Source: Chaetoceros tenuissimus (taxonomy: Eukaryota > Bacillariophyta > Thalassiosirophyceae > Chaetocerotales > Chaetocerotaceae). Taken from it: 64,000 nt of DNA. A program made the position numbers and the translations under genes. The notes below the pieces were generated by a model. That model made no database searches. It was given only the letters and a program-made list of their open reading frames with translations, and was not told the DNA's origin. Positions 31,069-43,254 of the stretch are shown piece by piece (position 1 is the first letter of the stretch; every line of letters begins with the position of its first letter). The stretch is taken from the NCBI GenBank assembly GCA_021927905.1, contig BLLK01000038.1, forward strand, positions 2,170,001 through 2,234,000, written 5' to 3'.

Positions 31069-31235
31069 GAAAAAGAAAATGTTCTTCAAAGAAAAAGTTC
31101 GTTGGTGTTGAAAGATGGGACTCAAGGAGGACAGAGGGGATGGAAGGAGAGGGGTAGAAAATGAGACTACATATATATATGAGACAAATCATCAGCGACA
31201 GCGGCGAGCAACAACAGAAGCAAATTGCAAAATAA

Positions 31236-32263
31236 GTTGAATGGCGAACTCTTCTCTCTTCATTACCAATTAAACTCGGACATCAAAGTTGATCAGACCT
31301 TTCCAATTAGTATTCAAGAAATGACTTGTTTTAAAGACCGTAGTTTCCAGGTATGTCAACTTTAAGTGATCTAGCTATATGATACTACATACTAGTCATT
31401 CTAATGACTGTCTGTACTTTGTCAGCGCTACAAGCTAGAAAGGTATTTCGATCTTTTGGACTTTGACAATAATCAGAGAGTAAATACAAAAGATTTGGTG
31501 TTGTGGGGAGAAAGAGCAGCTGCAAATTACGAAGAAGCAGGGATTCATGTATCCGAAGAGAAGTTGAAAGATATGAGAAAGAAAATGGGACGTGTTTGTA
31601 AGTTTGTATATATATGCAATCATATGAATATACATTTGACTGAATATTTCTAATGAGACATTTCAAAGTCAATTGTATGACTATCTTTAGTTGGGCAGGC
31701 AAAAACAAAAAGAGATTTGTGAACTATGGCGTCACAACATCGAAGCTTCCATTTTTCAAGACTATTTTTCGAGTACTTCTTCTTCCAGCATGGCATGCAC
31801 TTGATTTCAAAGGGAATGGAGAACTTAGTCTACAAGACTTTTACTTTGTTATTGGTGAGTAACAACAAGCGATTTAGTTTTCAAGTCTTTAGTTTTCTTT
31901 GGTTTAAACGCAACTCATTATATGGTTTTCATTTCCATTCGCTGTAGTAAAACCAATTGGTCTGACAGAAGAAGATGCAAAGATCGCGTTCCAAGTGATG
32001 GATGAGGGTGAGTTTCTTTGAACAATAATAAAAAACAAAAAACAGAGAGACCTGACTAGTTTTCTTTTCCTACAGATAAAAATGGTATGCTCAGCGTTGA
32101 AGAGTTTACACAAGGTGTAATCGATTACTTCAGCGACACAGAAGTTACCAAGCATGCCTTTGCTTATGGTGGAATCAAAGTTGATGATGTCCCAGAGAAA
32201 TACAAGGAGTGTCTTCAAAAAAGTATTGAAGAATCTTGGAATGATAATGAAGGCGAGTGTTAG
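31236..32263 (+). pseudogene. U4 EF-hand gene, start codon lost
   Basis: The bases AAATAATGTTGAATGG of the other copies are AAATAAGTTGAATGG here; one missing T removes the ATG. The remaining exons and splice sites are intact, with Ser for Pro in exon 2 and NDNEGEC at the end. The shared promoter region is also shortened by about 230 bp (31190-31200 junction). Use of the internal Met (MTCFKD) could still give most of the protein, but both gene and promoter look disabled. Confidence 0.8.
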
Positions 32264-32540
32264 ATAGATGTATAAAAGATTATGAGTTTCTTGAGTGTAA
32301 ATATTTCTTTGTGCTTGATATAAGTAGTAAAAAAACAAAATATTCATTGAATTGTAACATTGACATTATCATTTACTTTTACGGTGACATAGTGTTCTAA
32401 GATGGGATGCTATGCACCATTCTACTTCTAAGTAAAATAACCAGGCCGAGGTACAACTAATTCGTTTGACATACAAGTTAGATAGAGTCACAGAGTACAG
32501 TCTATCTCAAACCAAGGCCATTTTTCACCAGCGAACAGTT

Positions 32541-33250
32541 CTAACTACGTGGACGAGCTGGAGTGAACTTATCATCTTGTGGACCCATGTAATATCCAGT
32601 CGCATCGTAAACCTTATTATTAACGCAATAAGCGTCTTTCTCATCACCTGGGCATGCAAGAATACAGAGTCCCTACCATTGAATAAGTTTATATAAAATG
32701 AGTTTGAATTTTGAAGCTATCAAACCTATGAATAAATTGAAAATGTACTTACAAGCGGTCCACAGCAGAGACAAGCAATGCATGCATTACGTTTGGTCTT
32801 TGGGCCAGCATATTTCATTGTTCCCCATACTCCTCCTGCATGACATTTCCCTGGTGGCGCTTCGCTACCAACAGCTGTGGCTACTACCGCTGCACCTCTC
32901 TTGGCAACAACAGTGATATCACCCTCTGCTGCTTTGATGATCCAACAACTTCAGTGCTAGTCATTTCTTCAACGAGAGTTCCGTTTACTGTTACAACCTC
33001 ATCACCAGCTTGAAGAGCTATAAAAAGCAGAAAAATAAGTTAGCAAGATGTGGCTTGTACAAGCAAAATGCTTTTCTGATATTATCAAATCAATACACAT
33101 CTCTTTGGGAGTAATCTCTTACATACCAGTAGCACCAAATAATCCCGAAAGTGAATCCACATAAACCTTTCCACCTCTAGCGACGAGTGTAATTCCGACC
33201 TTGGTATCGACGGAGTCCTTGAATACGGTTGCGTTGATTGTCTCGACCAT
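32541..33250 (-). pseudogene. U4 PDZ-like/Cys-rich gene with the shared frameshift
   Basis: Same plan and lesion as U1. It has the CTGCATG variant of U3 in the Cys-rich half but the more common sequence in the VTVNG part, so it looks like a mosaic. Confidence 0.77.
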
Positions 33251-33353
33251 TGTTACTACAATTAGGAATGTTGTGGTGTGTATTTCCTTCTAAAAGATTT
33301 ATGGGAGAAGGGCGAACGACCTCTTTTGCGTGCAGTTCTCGCACATCAAAAAT

Positions 33354-34466
33354 TCACAGGTTGCGCACGACAGCCAAAATTTTTGGGAAGGTGGGAAAGA
33401 TACTTTTTGCCACGTGTACGGTGCCAGCCTGTGGCACAATAATCCTAAGGACAACATTTACATTCAGAGTACCAGTCTCTTGAATTTCATTCCACATATC
33501 TCTCGGCATTGGTAGATCCAAGAATCCAGTTCCATTCTCATACATCATTCGAAATCCTTTGGTCTTGACTTGTTCTTGCATGATTGTATAAAATGGCCGA
33601 AACAAAATGAATACGCCATACCAACAGGCACTGGATAGATAAATAAGCGATAAAAGAAACGATCGATAGTTATAATATCCGATGCAATTGTTGAACCAAA
33701 TGCAATGATGATCCATTTGCAAGACACATCTGTTACAAGTCGAGCAATGATGTGTCCTAGGTGGTCGTTTCATTTCACACTTTTTGCAGTAGTCGCTGCA
33801 TGGATTCGGTATAAATACTGATCCTTGCTTAGGATGCATATCTTCATTTGCATTATGAAAATGTAATTTAACTCGTCCCTTCTCTTTGTTCGTATTGTAT
33901 GATGATGAGATGTAAGCTGTTCCTCCTTGTCCACAATGACTTTGCCACTTCTTCTTTCGACCTTCACTAGTGTACAGAGTATTGAGTACTCCTGGCGATG
34001 AATAGCATGTCATAATATAATTATAGACTAACATGAAGACAAGGTAATAAACTCCAAATAGAATCAATGAACTGGAAGTACAGGATGATATATGTTCATC
34101 TTCTTCATTGTGACACCATCGAGAAACAATCACTTCTTCATGTAAAATGTGACTGTAGACAAAGAGAATCAGAGCCACAAGTACAATCACCAGCAGAGGG
34201 AGAAACTGAATCAAGTGCCCTTTATTTCGTTTGAGAAAGGATATGCATTTGATGAGGCGTGTCCAATGCAACAGATAACGGACGAAAGATGTGAACAATG
34301 TTTTGATGCAAAAAAATTGATTGAATTCTGTATAAATGTCTCGAATCTCTTCGTTGAACTGCCGCCAATTTTGAAAGAGTTCATTCCTTGCTTCTTCTAG
34401 AGACATCTTTGGTGATAAGTATCTTTTATTGTCGGTGCTGTAGAGAGTTCTTTGCTCACAATTCAT
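33354..34466 (-). CDS. U5 DHHC palmitoyltransferase, class B, shortened at both ends
   Basis: 370 residues from ATG 34466 (MNCEQRTLYS). A change of TGTACTGAG to TGAATTGTGAG breaks the frame with the upstream hydrophobic start used in class A, so the N-terminal segment is absent. The DHHC box and three membrane segments remain; the fourth segment and TTxE are lost at the junction. It has Cys for Trp before IKTLFTSF, shared with U6. The frame is open, but function is uncertain. Confidence 0.65.
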   Translation of the reverse strand: MNCEQRTLYSTDNKRYLSPKMSLEEARNELFQNWRQFNEEIRDIYTEFNQFFCIKTLFTSFVRYLLHWTRLIKCISFLKRNKGHLIQFLPLLVIVLVALILFVYSHILHEEVIVSRWCHNEEDEHISSCTSSSLILFGVYYLVFMLVYNYIMTCYSSPGVLNTLYTSEGRKKKWQSHCGQGGTAYISSSYNTNKEKGRVKLHFHNANEDMHPKQGSVFIPNPCSDYCKKCEMKRPPRTHHCSTCNRCVLQMDHHCIWFNNCIGYYNYRSFLLSLIYLSSACWYGVFILFRPFYTIMQEQVKTKGFRMMYENGTGFLDLPMPRDMWNEIQETGTLNVNVVLRIIVPQAGTVHVAKSIFPTFPKILAVVRNL

Positions 34467-34879
34467 AAGACAAGCAACATGAAAAAGAAAATGTTCTTCA
34501 AAGAAAAAGTTCGTTGGTGTTGAAAGATGGGACTCAAGGAGGACAGAGGGGATGGAAGGAGAGGGGTAGAAAATGAGACTACATATACATATGAGACATT
34601 GAAAAAATGAAAAAGAATTTCATTTTAGTGTAATTACGTTCTTGATAGAAGTATCCTGTTTTCCAATAGTGCAAAGCCATAGGTTGTCTTTTTATATAAT
34701 TATTTTGTGAAAATGAAAGAATGCTAGCATTTGTAGATATTGGAAGCCATTTTTGAAATCACTAGCTGTGACCAATGACAAGCAAGAATAGGCCTTTTTC
34801 CAGTAACGGTTGAAGATGAAAAACTCAGCGAGTGAGTACCTGTAGGTAGCGGCGAGCAACAGAAGCAAATTGCAAAATA

Positions 34880-35296
34880 ATGTTGAATGGCGAACTCTTC
34901 TCTCTTTTCATTACCAATTAAACTCGGACATCAAAGTTGATCAGACCTTTCCAATTAGTATTCAAGAAATGACTTGTTTTAAAGACCGTAGTTTCCAGGT
35001 ATGTGAACTTTAAGTGATCTAGCTATATGATACTACATAGTCATTCTAATGACTGTCTGTACTTTGTCAGCGCTACAAGCTAGAAAGGCAGGTATTTCGA
35101 TCTTTTGGACTTTGACAATAATCAGAGAGTAAATACAAAAGATTTGGTGTTGTGGGGAGAAAGAGCAGCTGCAAATTACGAAGAAGCAGGGATTCATGTA
35201 CCCGAAGAGAAGTTGAAAGATATGAGAAAGAAAATGGGACGTGTTTGTAAGTTTGTATATATATGCAATCATATGAATATACATTTGACTGAATAT
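34880..35296 (+). pseudogene. U5 EF-hand gene, frameshifted and lacking exons 3-5
   Basis: Exon 1 has a 2-bp insertion (CTCTCTTTTCATT) that leads to a stop within the exon, and exon 2 has a 4-bp insertion (AAGGCAGGTATTTCG). At 35296, inside intron 2, the sequence jumps directly into the last exon of the PDZ gene, so exons 3-5 and the PDZ 3' end are deleted, about 1 kb. Confidence 0.87.
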
Positions 35297-35922
35297 TCAA
35301 TAAGCGTCTTTCTCATCACCTGGGCATGCAAGAATACAGAGTCCCTACCATTGAATAAGTTTATATAAAATGAGTTTGAATTTTGAAGCTATCAAACCTA
35401 TGAATAAATTGAAAATGTACTTACAAGCGGTCCACAGCAGAGACAAGCAATGCATGCATTACGTTTGGTCTTTGGGCCAGCATATTTCATTGTTCCCCAT
35501 ACTCCTCCTGCAGGACATTTCCCTGGTGGCGCTTCGCTACCAACAGCTGTGGCTACTACCGCTGCACCTCTCTTGGCAACAACAGTGATATCACCCTCTG
35601 CTGCTTTGATGATCCAACAACTTCAGTGCTAGTCATTTCTTCAACGAGAGTTCCGTTTACTGTTACAACCTCATCACCAGCTTGAAGAGCTATAAAAAGC
35701 AGAAAAATAAGTTAGCAAGATGTGGCTTGTACAAGCAAAATGCTTTTCTGATATTATCAAATCAATACACATCTCTTTGGGAGTAATCTCTTACATACCA
35801 GTAGCACCAAATAATCCCGAAAGTGAATCCACATAAACCTTTCCACCTCTAGCGACGAGTGTAATTCCGACCTTGGTATCGACGGAGTCCTTGAATACGG
35901 TTGCGTTGATTGTCTCGACCAT
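35297..35922 (-). pseudogene. U5 PDZ-like/Cys-rich gene, 3' end deleted and frameshifted
   Basis: Exons 1 and 2 match the other copies including the 1-bp frameshift; the last exon is cut in the DAYC region by the U5 deletion. The fused DNA gives an 87-codon plus-strand frame (35105-35368) that is a by-product of the joint. Confidence 0.8.
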
Positions 35923-36025
35923 TGTTACTACAATTAGGAATGTTGTGGTGTGTATTTCCTTCTAAAAGATTTATGGGAGAAGGGCGAACGACCTCTTTTG
36001 CGTGCAGTTCTCGCACATCAAAAAT

Positions 36026-37138
36026 TCACAGGTTGCGCACGACAGCCAAAATTTTTGGGAAGGTGGGAAAGATACTTTTTGCCACGTGTACGGTGCCAGC
36101 CTGTGGCACAATAATCCTAAGGACAACATTTACATTCAGAGTACCAGTCTCTTGAATTTCATTCCACATATCTCTCGGCATTGGTAGATCCAAGAATCCA
36201 GTTCCATTCTCATACATCATTCGAAATCCTTTGGTCTTGACTTGTTCTTGCATGATTGTATAAAATGGCCGAAACAAAATGAATACGCCATACCAACAGG
36301 CACTGGATAGATAAATAAGCGATAAAAGAAACGATCGATAGTTATAATATCCGATGCAATTGTTGAACCAAATGCAATGATGATCCATTTGCAAGACACA
36401 TCTGTTACAAGTCGAGCAATGATGTGTCCTAGGCGGTCGTTTCATTTCACACTTTTTGCAGTAGTCGCTGCATGGATTCGGTATAAATACTGATCCTTGC
36501 TTAGGATGCATATCTTCATTTGCATTATGAAAATGTAATTTAACTCGTCCCTTCTCTTTGTTCGTATTGTATGATGATGAGATGTAAGCTGTTCCTCCTT
36601 GTCCACAATGACTTTGCCACTTCTTCTTTCGACCTTCACTAGTGTACAGAGTATTGAGTACTCCTGGCGATGAATAGCATGTCATAATATAATTATAGAC
36701 TAACATGAAGACAAGGTAATAAACTCCAAATAGAATCAATGAACTGGAAGTACAGGATGATATATGTTCATCTTCTTCATTGTGACACCATCGAGAAACA
36801 ATCACTTCTTCATGTAAAATGTGACTGTAGACAAAGAGAATCAGAGCCACAAGTACAATCACCAGCAGAGGGAGAAACTGAATCAAGTGCCCTTTATTTC
36901 GTTTGAGAAAGGATATGCATTTGATGAGGCGTGTCCAATGCAACAGATAACGGACGAAAGATGTGAACAATGTTTTGATGCAAAAAAATTGATTGAATTC
37001 TGTATAAATGTCTCGAATCTCTTCGTTGAACTGCCGCCAATTTTGAAAGAGTTCATTCCTTGCTTCTTCTAGAGACATCTTTGGTGATAAGTATCTTTTA
37101 TTGTCGGTGCTGTAGAGAGTTCTTTGCTCACAATTCAT
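36026..37138 (-). CDS. U6 DHHC palmitoyltransferase, class B, shortened at both ends
   Basis: 370 residues from ATG 37138, almost the same as U5 in sequence and in the loss of the N-terminal hydrophobic segment, fourth membrane segment and TTxE. U5 and U6 also share all EF-hand lesions except the U5 deletion, so they arose by duplication of one class B unit. Confidence 0.65.
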   Translation of the reverse strand: MNCEQRTLYSTDNKRYLSPKMSLEEARNELFQNWRQFNEEIRDIYTEFNQFFCIKTLFTSFVRYLLHWTRLIKCISFLKRNKGHLIQFLPLLVIVLVALILFVYSHILHEEVIVSRWCHNEEDEHISSCTSSSLILFGVYYLVFMLVYNYIMTCYSSPGVLNTLYTSEGRKKKWQSHCGQGGTAYISSSYNTNKEKGRVKLHFHNANEDMHPKQGSVFIPNPCSDYCKKCEMKRPPRTHHCSTCNRCVLQMDHHCIWFNNCIGYYNYRSFLLSLIYLSSACWYGVFILFRPFYTIMQEQVKTKGFRMMYENGTGFLDLPMPRDMWNEIQETGTLNVNVVLRIIVPQAGTVHVAKSIFPTFPKILAVVRNL

Positions 37139-37535
37139 AAGACAAGCAACATGAAAAAGAAAATGTTCTTCAAAGAAAAAGTTCGTTGGTGTTGAAAGAT
37201 GGGACTCAAGGAGGACAGAGGGGATGGAAGGAGAGGGGTAGAAAATGAGACTACATATGAGACATTGAAAAAATGAAAAAGAATTTCATTTTAGTGTAAT
37301 TACGTTCTTGATAGAAGTATCCTGTTTTCCAATAGTGCAAAGCCATAGGTTGTCTTTTTATATAATTATTTTGTGAAAATGAAAGAATGCTAGCATTTGT
37401 AGATATTGGAAGCCATTTTTGAAATCACTAGCTGTGACCAATGACAAGCAAGAATAGGCCTTTTTCCAGTAACGGTTGAAGATGAAAAACTCAGCGAGTG
37501 AGTAGCGGCGAGCAACAGAAGCAAATTGCAAAATA

Positions 37536-38568
37536 ATGTTGAATGGCGAACTCTTCTCTCTTTTCATTACCAATTAAACTCGGACATCAAAGTTGATCAG
37601 ACCTTTCCAATTAGTATTCAAGAAATGACTTGTTTTAAAGACCGTAGTTTCCAGGTATGTGAACTTTAAGTGATCTAGCTATATGATACTACATAGTCAT
37701 TCTAATGACTGTCTGTACTTTGTCAGCGCTACAAGCTAGAAAGGCAGGTATTTCGATCTTTTGGACTTTGAAAATAATCAGAGAGTAAATACAAAAGATT
37801 TGGTGTTGTGGGGAGAAAGAGCAGCTGCAAATTACGAAGAAGCAGGGATTCATGTACCCGAAGAGAAGTTGAAAGATATGAGAAAGAAAATGGGACGTGT
37901 TTGTAAGTTTGTATATATATGCAATCATATGAATATACATTTGACTGAATATTTCTAATGAGACATTTCAAAGTCAATTGTATGACTATCTTTAGTTGGG
38001 CAGGCAAAAACAAAAAGAGATTTGTGAACTATGGCGTCACAACATCGAAGCTTCCATTTTTCAAGACTATTTTTCGAGTACTACTTCTTCCAGCATGGCA
38101 TGCACTTGATTTCAAAGGGAATGGAGAACTTAGTCTACAAGACTTTTACTTTGTTATTGGTGAGTAACAACAAGCGATTTAGTTTTCAAGTCTTTAGTTT
38201 TCTTTGGTTTAAACGCAACTCATTATATGGTTTTCATTTCCATTCGCTGTAGTAAAACCAATTGGTCTGACAGAAGAAGATGCAAAGATCGCGTTCCAAG
38301 TGATGGATGAGGGTGAGTTTCTTTGAACAATAATAAAAAACAAAAAACAGAGAGACCTGACTAGTTTTCTTTTCCTACAGATAAAAATGGTATGCTCAGC
38401 GTTGAAGAGTTTACACAAGGTGTAATCGATTACTTCAGCGACACAGAAGTTACCAAGCATGCCTTTGCTTATGGTGGAATCAAAGTTGATGATGTCCCAG
38501 AGAAATACAAGGAGTGTCTTCAAAAAAGTATTGAAGAATCTTGGAATGATGATGAAGGCGAGTGTTAG
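37536..38568 (+). pseudogene. U6 EF-hand gene with two frameshifts
   Basis: All five exons are present. Exon 1 has the same 2-bp insertion and exon 2 the same 4-bp insertion as U5, plus Glu for the second Asp in the first EF-hand loop (DFENNQ), a change at a Ca2+-contact position. The two insertions do not rescue each other, as a stop occurs between them. Confidence 0.83.
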
Positions 38569-38846
38569 ATAGATGTATAAAAGATTATGAGTTTCTTGAG
38601 TGTAAATATTTCTTTGTGCTTGATATAAGTAGTAAGAAAACAAAATATTCATTGAATTGTAACATTGACATTATCATTTACTTTTACGGTGACATAGTGT
38701 TCTAAGATGGGATGCTATGCACCATTCTACTTCTAAGTAAAATAACCAGGCCGAGGTATGACAATTTCATTTCACATACAAGTTAGATAAGAGTCACAGA
38801 GTACAGTCTATTTCAAACCAAGGCCATTTTTCACCAGCGAACAGTT

Positions 38847-39556
38847 CTAACTACGTGGACGAGCTGGAGTGAACTTATCATCTTGTGGACCCATGTAATA
38901 TCCTGTTGCATCGTAAACCTTATTATTAACGCAATAAGCGTCTTTCTCATCACCTGGGCATGCAAGAATACAGAGTCCCTACCATTGAATAAGTTTATAT
39001 AAAATGAGTTTGAATTTTGAAGCTATCAAACCTATGAATAAATTGAAAATGTACTTACAAGCGGTCCACAGCAGAGACAAGCAATGCATGCATTACGTTT
39101 GGTCTTTGGGCCAGCATATTTCATTGTTCCCCATACTCCTCCTGCAGGACATTTCCCTGGTGGCGCTTCGCTACCAACAGCTGTGGCTACTACCGCTGCA
39201 CCTCTCTTGGCAACAACAGTGATATCACCCTCTGCTGCTTTGATGATCCAACAACTTCAGTGCTAGTCATTTCGTCAACGAGAGTTCCGTTTACTGTTAC
39301 AACCTCATCACCAGCTTGAAGAGCTATAAAAAGCAGAAAAATAAGTTAGCAAGATGTGGCTTGTACAAGCAAAATGCTTTTCTGATATTATCAAATCAAT
39401 ACACATCTCTTTGGGAGTAATCTCTTACATACCAGTAGCACCAAATAATCCCGAAAGTGAATCCACATAAACCTTTCCACCTCTAGCGACGAGTGTAATT
39501 CCGACCTTGGTATCGACGGAGTCCTTGAATACGGTTGCGTTGATTGTCTCGACCAT
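38847..39556 (-). pseudogene. U6 PDZ-like/Cys-rich gene with the shared frameshift
   Basis: It has the common lesion. Downstream it has the variant TATGACAATTTCATTTCAC (38758) and inside the variant TCATTTCGTCAACG; both are shared with U8, and the first also with U9, but not with U1-U4 or U7. Confidence 0.77.
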
Positions 39557-39604
39557 TGTTACTACAATTAGGGATGTTGTGGTGTGTATTTCCTTCTAAA
39601 AGAT

Positions 39605-40786
39605 TTATGGGAGAAGGGCGAACGACCTCTTTTGCGTGCAGTTCTCGCACATCAAAAATTCACAGGTTGCGCACGACAGCCAAAATTTTTGGGAAGGTGG
39701 GAAAGATACTTTTTGCCACGTGTATACGGTGCCAGCCTGTGGCACAATAATCCTAAGGACAACATTTACATTCAGAGTACCAGTCTCTTGAATTTCATTC
39801 CACATATCTCTCGGCATTGGTAGATCCAAGAATCCAGTTCCATTCTCATACATCATTCGAAATCCTTTGGTCTTGACTTGTTCTTGCATGATTGTATAAA
39901 ATGGCCGAAACAAAATGAATACGCCATACCAACAGGCACTGGATAGATATATAAGCGATAAAAGAAACGATCGATAGTTATAATATCCGATGCAATTGTT
40001 GAACCAGATGCAATGATGATCCATTTGCAAGACACATCTGTTACAAGTCGAGCAATGATGTGTCCTAGGTGGTCGTTTCATTTCACACTTTTTGCAGTAG
40101 TCGCTGCATGGATTCGGTATAAACACTGATCCTTGCTTAGGATGCATATCTTCATTTGCATTATGAAAATGTAATGCAACTCGTTCCTTCTCTTTGTTTA
40201 TATTGATATATGTTGAGATGTAAGCTGTTCCTCCTTGTCCAAAATGACTTTGCCACTTCTTCTTTCGACAATCATTTGTGTACAGAGTATTGAGTACTCC
40301 AGGTGATGAGTAACAAGTCATGATATAATTATATACTACCATGAAGACAAGGTAATAAACTCCAAATAGAATCAATGAACTGGAAGTACAGGATGACACA
40401 TCTTCATCTTTTTCATTGTGACACCATCGAGAAACGATCACTGCTTTATGTAGAATCTGAGAGTAGACAAAGAGAATCAGGGACACAAGTACAATCACCA
40501 AAAAAGGAAGAAACTGAATCAAGTGTCCTTTATTTCTTTTGAGAAAGGATATGCATTTGATAAGGCATGTCCAATGCAACAGATAACGGACGAAAGATGT
40601 GAACAATGTTTTGATCCAAAAGAATTGATTGAATTCTGTATAAATGTCTCGAATCTCTTCGTTGAACAGCCGCCAGTTTTGAAAGAGTTCATTCCTTGCT
40701 TCTTCTAGAGACATCTTTGGTGATAAGTATCTTTTATTGTCGATGCTGTAGAGAGTTCTTTGCTCAGTACATAAGACAAGCAACAT
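39605..40786 (-). CDS. U7 DHHC palmitoyltransferase, class A, second type of chimeric tail
   Basis: 393 residues from ATG 40786. Like U1 up to the junction, including SIDNKRY. A 2-bp difference in the junction (GTGTATACGG for GTGTACGG) changes the frame of the fused tail, which reads TVYTWQKVSFPPSQK and continues through a Cys-containing stretch to FALLP. The fourth membrane segment and TTxE are absent. Confidence 0.73.
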   Translation of the reverse strand: MLLVLCTEQRTLYSIDNKRYLSPKMSLEEARNELFQNWRLFNEEIRDIYTEFNQFFWIKTLFTSFVRYLLHWTCLIKCISFLKRNKGHLIQFLPFLVIVLVSLILFVYSQILHKAVIVSRWCHNEKDEDVSSCTSSSLILFGVYYLVFMVVYNYIMTCYSSPGVLNTLYTNDCRKKKWQSHFGQGGTAYISTYININKEKERVALHFHNANEDMHPKQGSVFIPNPCSDYCKKCEMKRPPRTHHCSTCNRCVLQMDHHCIWFNNCIGYYNYRSFLLSLIYLSSACWYGVFILFRPFYTIMQEQVKTKGFRMMYENGTGFLDLPMPRDMWNEIQETGTLNVNVVLRIIVPQAGTVYTWQKVSFPPSQKFWLSCATCEFLMCENCTQKRSFALLP

Positions 40787-41198
40787 GAAAAAGAAAATGT
40801 TCTTCAAAGAAAAAGTTCGTTGGTGTTGAAAGATGGGACTCAAGGAGGACAGAGGGGATGGAAGGAGAGGGGTAGAAAATGAGACTACATATGAGACATT
40901 GAAAAAATGAAAAAGAATTTCATTTTAGTGTAATTACGTTGTTGATAGAAGTATCCTGTTTTCCAATAGTGCAAAGCCATAGGTTGTCTTTTTATATAAT
41001 TATTTTGTGAAAATGAAAGAATGCTAGCATTTGTAGATATTGGAAGCCATTTTTGAAATCACTAGCTGTGACCAATGACAAGCAAGAATAGGCCTTTTTC
41101 CAGTAACGGTTGAAGATGAAAAACTCCCAGCCTATCATCAGCGAGTGAGTCGAGTCGTCAGTCGTCAGCGGCGAGCAACAGAAGCAAATTGCAAAATA

Positions 41199-42219
41199 AT
41201 GTTGAATGGCGAACTCTTCTCTCTTCATTACCAATTAAACTCGGACATCAAAGTTGATCAGACCTTTCCAATTAGTATTCAAGAAATGACTTGTTTTAAA
41301 GACCGTAGTTTCCAGGTATGTGAACTTTAAGTGATCTAGCTATATGATACTACATAGTCATTCTAATGACTGTCTGTACTTTGTCAGCGCTACAAGCTAG
41401 AAAGGTATTTCGATCTTTTGGACTTTGACAATAATCAGAGAGTAAATACAAAAGATTTGGTGTTGTGGGGAGAAAGAGCAGCTGCAAATTACGAAGAAGC
41501 AGGGATTCATGTACCCGAAGAGAAGTTGAAAGATATGAGAAAGAAAATGGGACGTGTTTGTAAGTTTGTATATATATGCAATCATATACATTTGACTGAA
41601 TATTTCTAATGAGACATTTCAAAGTCAATTGTATGACTATCTTTAGTTGGGCAGGCAAAAACAAAAAGAGATTTGTGAACTATGGCGTCACAACATCGAA
41701 GCTTCCATTTTTCAAGACTATTTTTCGAGTACTTCTTCTTCCAGCATGGCATGCCCTTGATTTCAAAGGGAATGGAGAACTTAGTCTACAAGACTTTTAC
41801 TTTGTTATTGGTGAGTAACAACAAGCGATTTAGTTTTCAAGTCTTTAGTTTTCTTTGGTTTAAACGCAACTCATTATATGGTTTTCATTTCCATTCGTTG
41901 TAGTAAAACCAATTGGTCTGACAGAAGAAGATGCAAAGATCGCGTTCCAAGTGATGGATGAGGGTGAGTTTCTTTGAACAATAATAAAAAACAAAAAACA
42001 GAGAGACCTGACTAGTTTTCTTTTCCTACAGATAAAAATGGTATGCTCAGCGTTGAAGAGTTTACACAAGGTGTAATCGATTACTTCAGCGACACAGAAG
42101 TTACCAAGCATGCCTTTGCTTATGGTGGAATCAAAGTTGATGATGTCCCAGAGAAATACAAGGAGTGTCTTCAAAAAAGTATTGAAGAATCTTGGAATGA
42201 TGATGAATGCGAGTGTTAG
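41199..42219 (+). CDS. U7 EF-hand protein, intact
   Basis: Open through all five exons. It combines the shorter intron 2 of U2 with the NDDECEC end of U1, so it is a mosaic of these two copies. Splice sites and EF-hand loops are unchanged. Confidence 0.87.
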
Positions 42220-42496
42220 ATAGATGTATAAAAGATTATGAGTTTCTTGAGTGTAAATATTTCTTTGTGCTTGATATAAGTAGTAAGAAAACAAAATATT
42301 CATTGAATTGTAACATTGACATTATCATTTACTTTTACGGTGACATAGTGTTCTAAGATGGGATGCTATGCACCATTCTACTTCTAAGTAAAATAACCAG
42401 GCCGAGGTACAACTAATTCGTTTGACATACAAGTTAGATAGAGTCACAGAGTACAGTCTATCTCAAACCAAGGCCATTTTTCACCAGCGAACAGTT

Positions 42497-43206
42497 CTAA
42501 CTACGTGGACGAGCTGGAGTGAACTTATCATCTTGTGGACCCATGTAATATCCAGTCGCATCGTAAACCTTATTATTAACGCAATAAGCGTCTTTCTCAT
42601 CACCTGGGCATGCAAGAATACAGAGTCCCTACCATTGAATAAGTTTATATAAAATGAGTTTGAATTTTGAAGCTATCAAACCTATGAATAAATTGAAAAT
42701 GTACTTACAAGCGGTCCACAGCAGAGACAAGCAATGCATGCATTACGTTTGGTCTTTGGGCCAGCATATTTCATTGTTCCCCATACTCCTCCTGCAGGAC
42801 ATTTCCCTGGTGGCGCTTCGCTACCAACAGCTGTGGCTACTACCGCTGCACCTCTCTTGGCAACAACAGTGATATCACCCTCTGCTGCTTTGATGATCCA
42901 ACAACTTCAGTGCTAGTCATTTCTTCAACGAGAGTTCCGTTTACTGTTACAACCTCATCACCAGCTTGAAGAGCTATAAAAAGCAGAAAAATAAGTTAGC
43001 AAGATGTGGCTTGTACAAGCAAAATGCTTTTCTGATATTATCAAATCAATACACATCTCTTTGGGAGTAATCTCTTACATACCAGTAGCACCAAATAATC
43101 CCGAAAGTGAATCCACATAAACCTTTCCACCTCTAGCGACGAGTGTAATTCCGACCTTGGTATCGACGGAGTCCTTGAATACGGTTGCGTTGATTGTCTC
43201 GACCAT
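42497..43206 (-). pseudogene. U7 PDZ-like/Cys-rich gene with the shared frameshift
   Basis: Very close to the U1 and U2 copies, including downstream sequence ACAACTAATTCGTTTGAC, and with the same missing T in exon 2. Confidence 0.78.
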
Positions 43207-43254
43207 TGTTACTACAATTAGGGATGTTGTGGTGTGTATTTCCTTCTAAAAGAT

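Noticed and set aside
35105-35368. 87-codon frame ending SISVFLITWACKN in U5
   Set aside because: An artefact of the deletion joint between EF-hand intron 2 and antisense PDZ exon.
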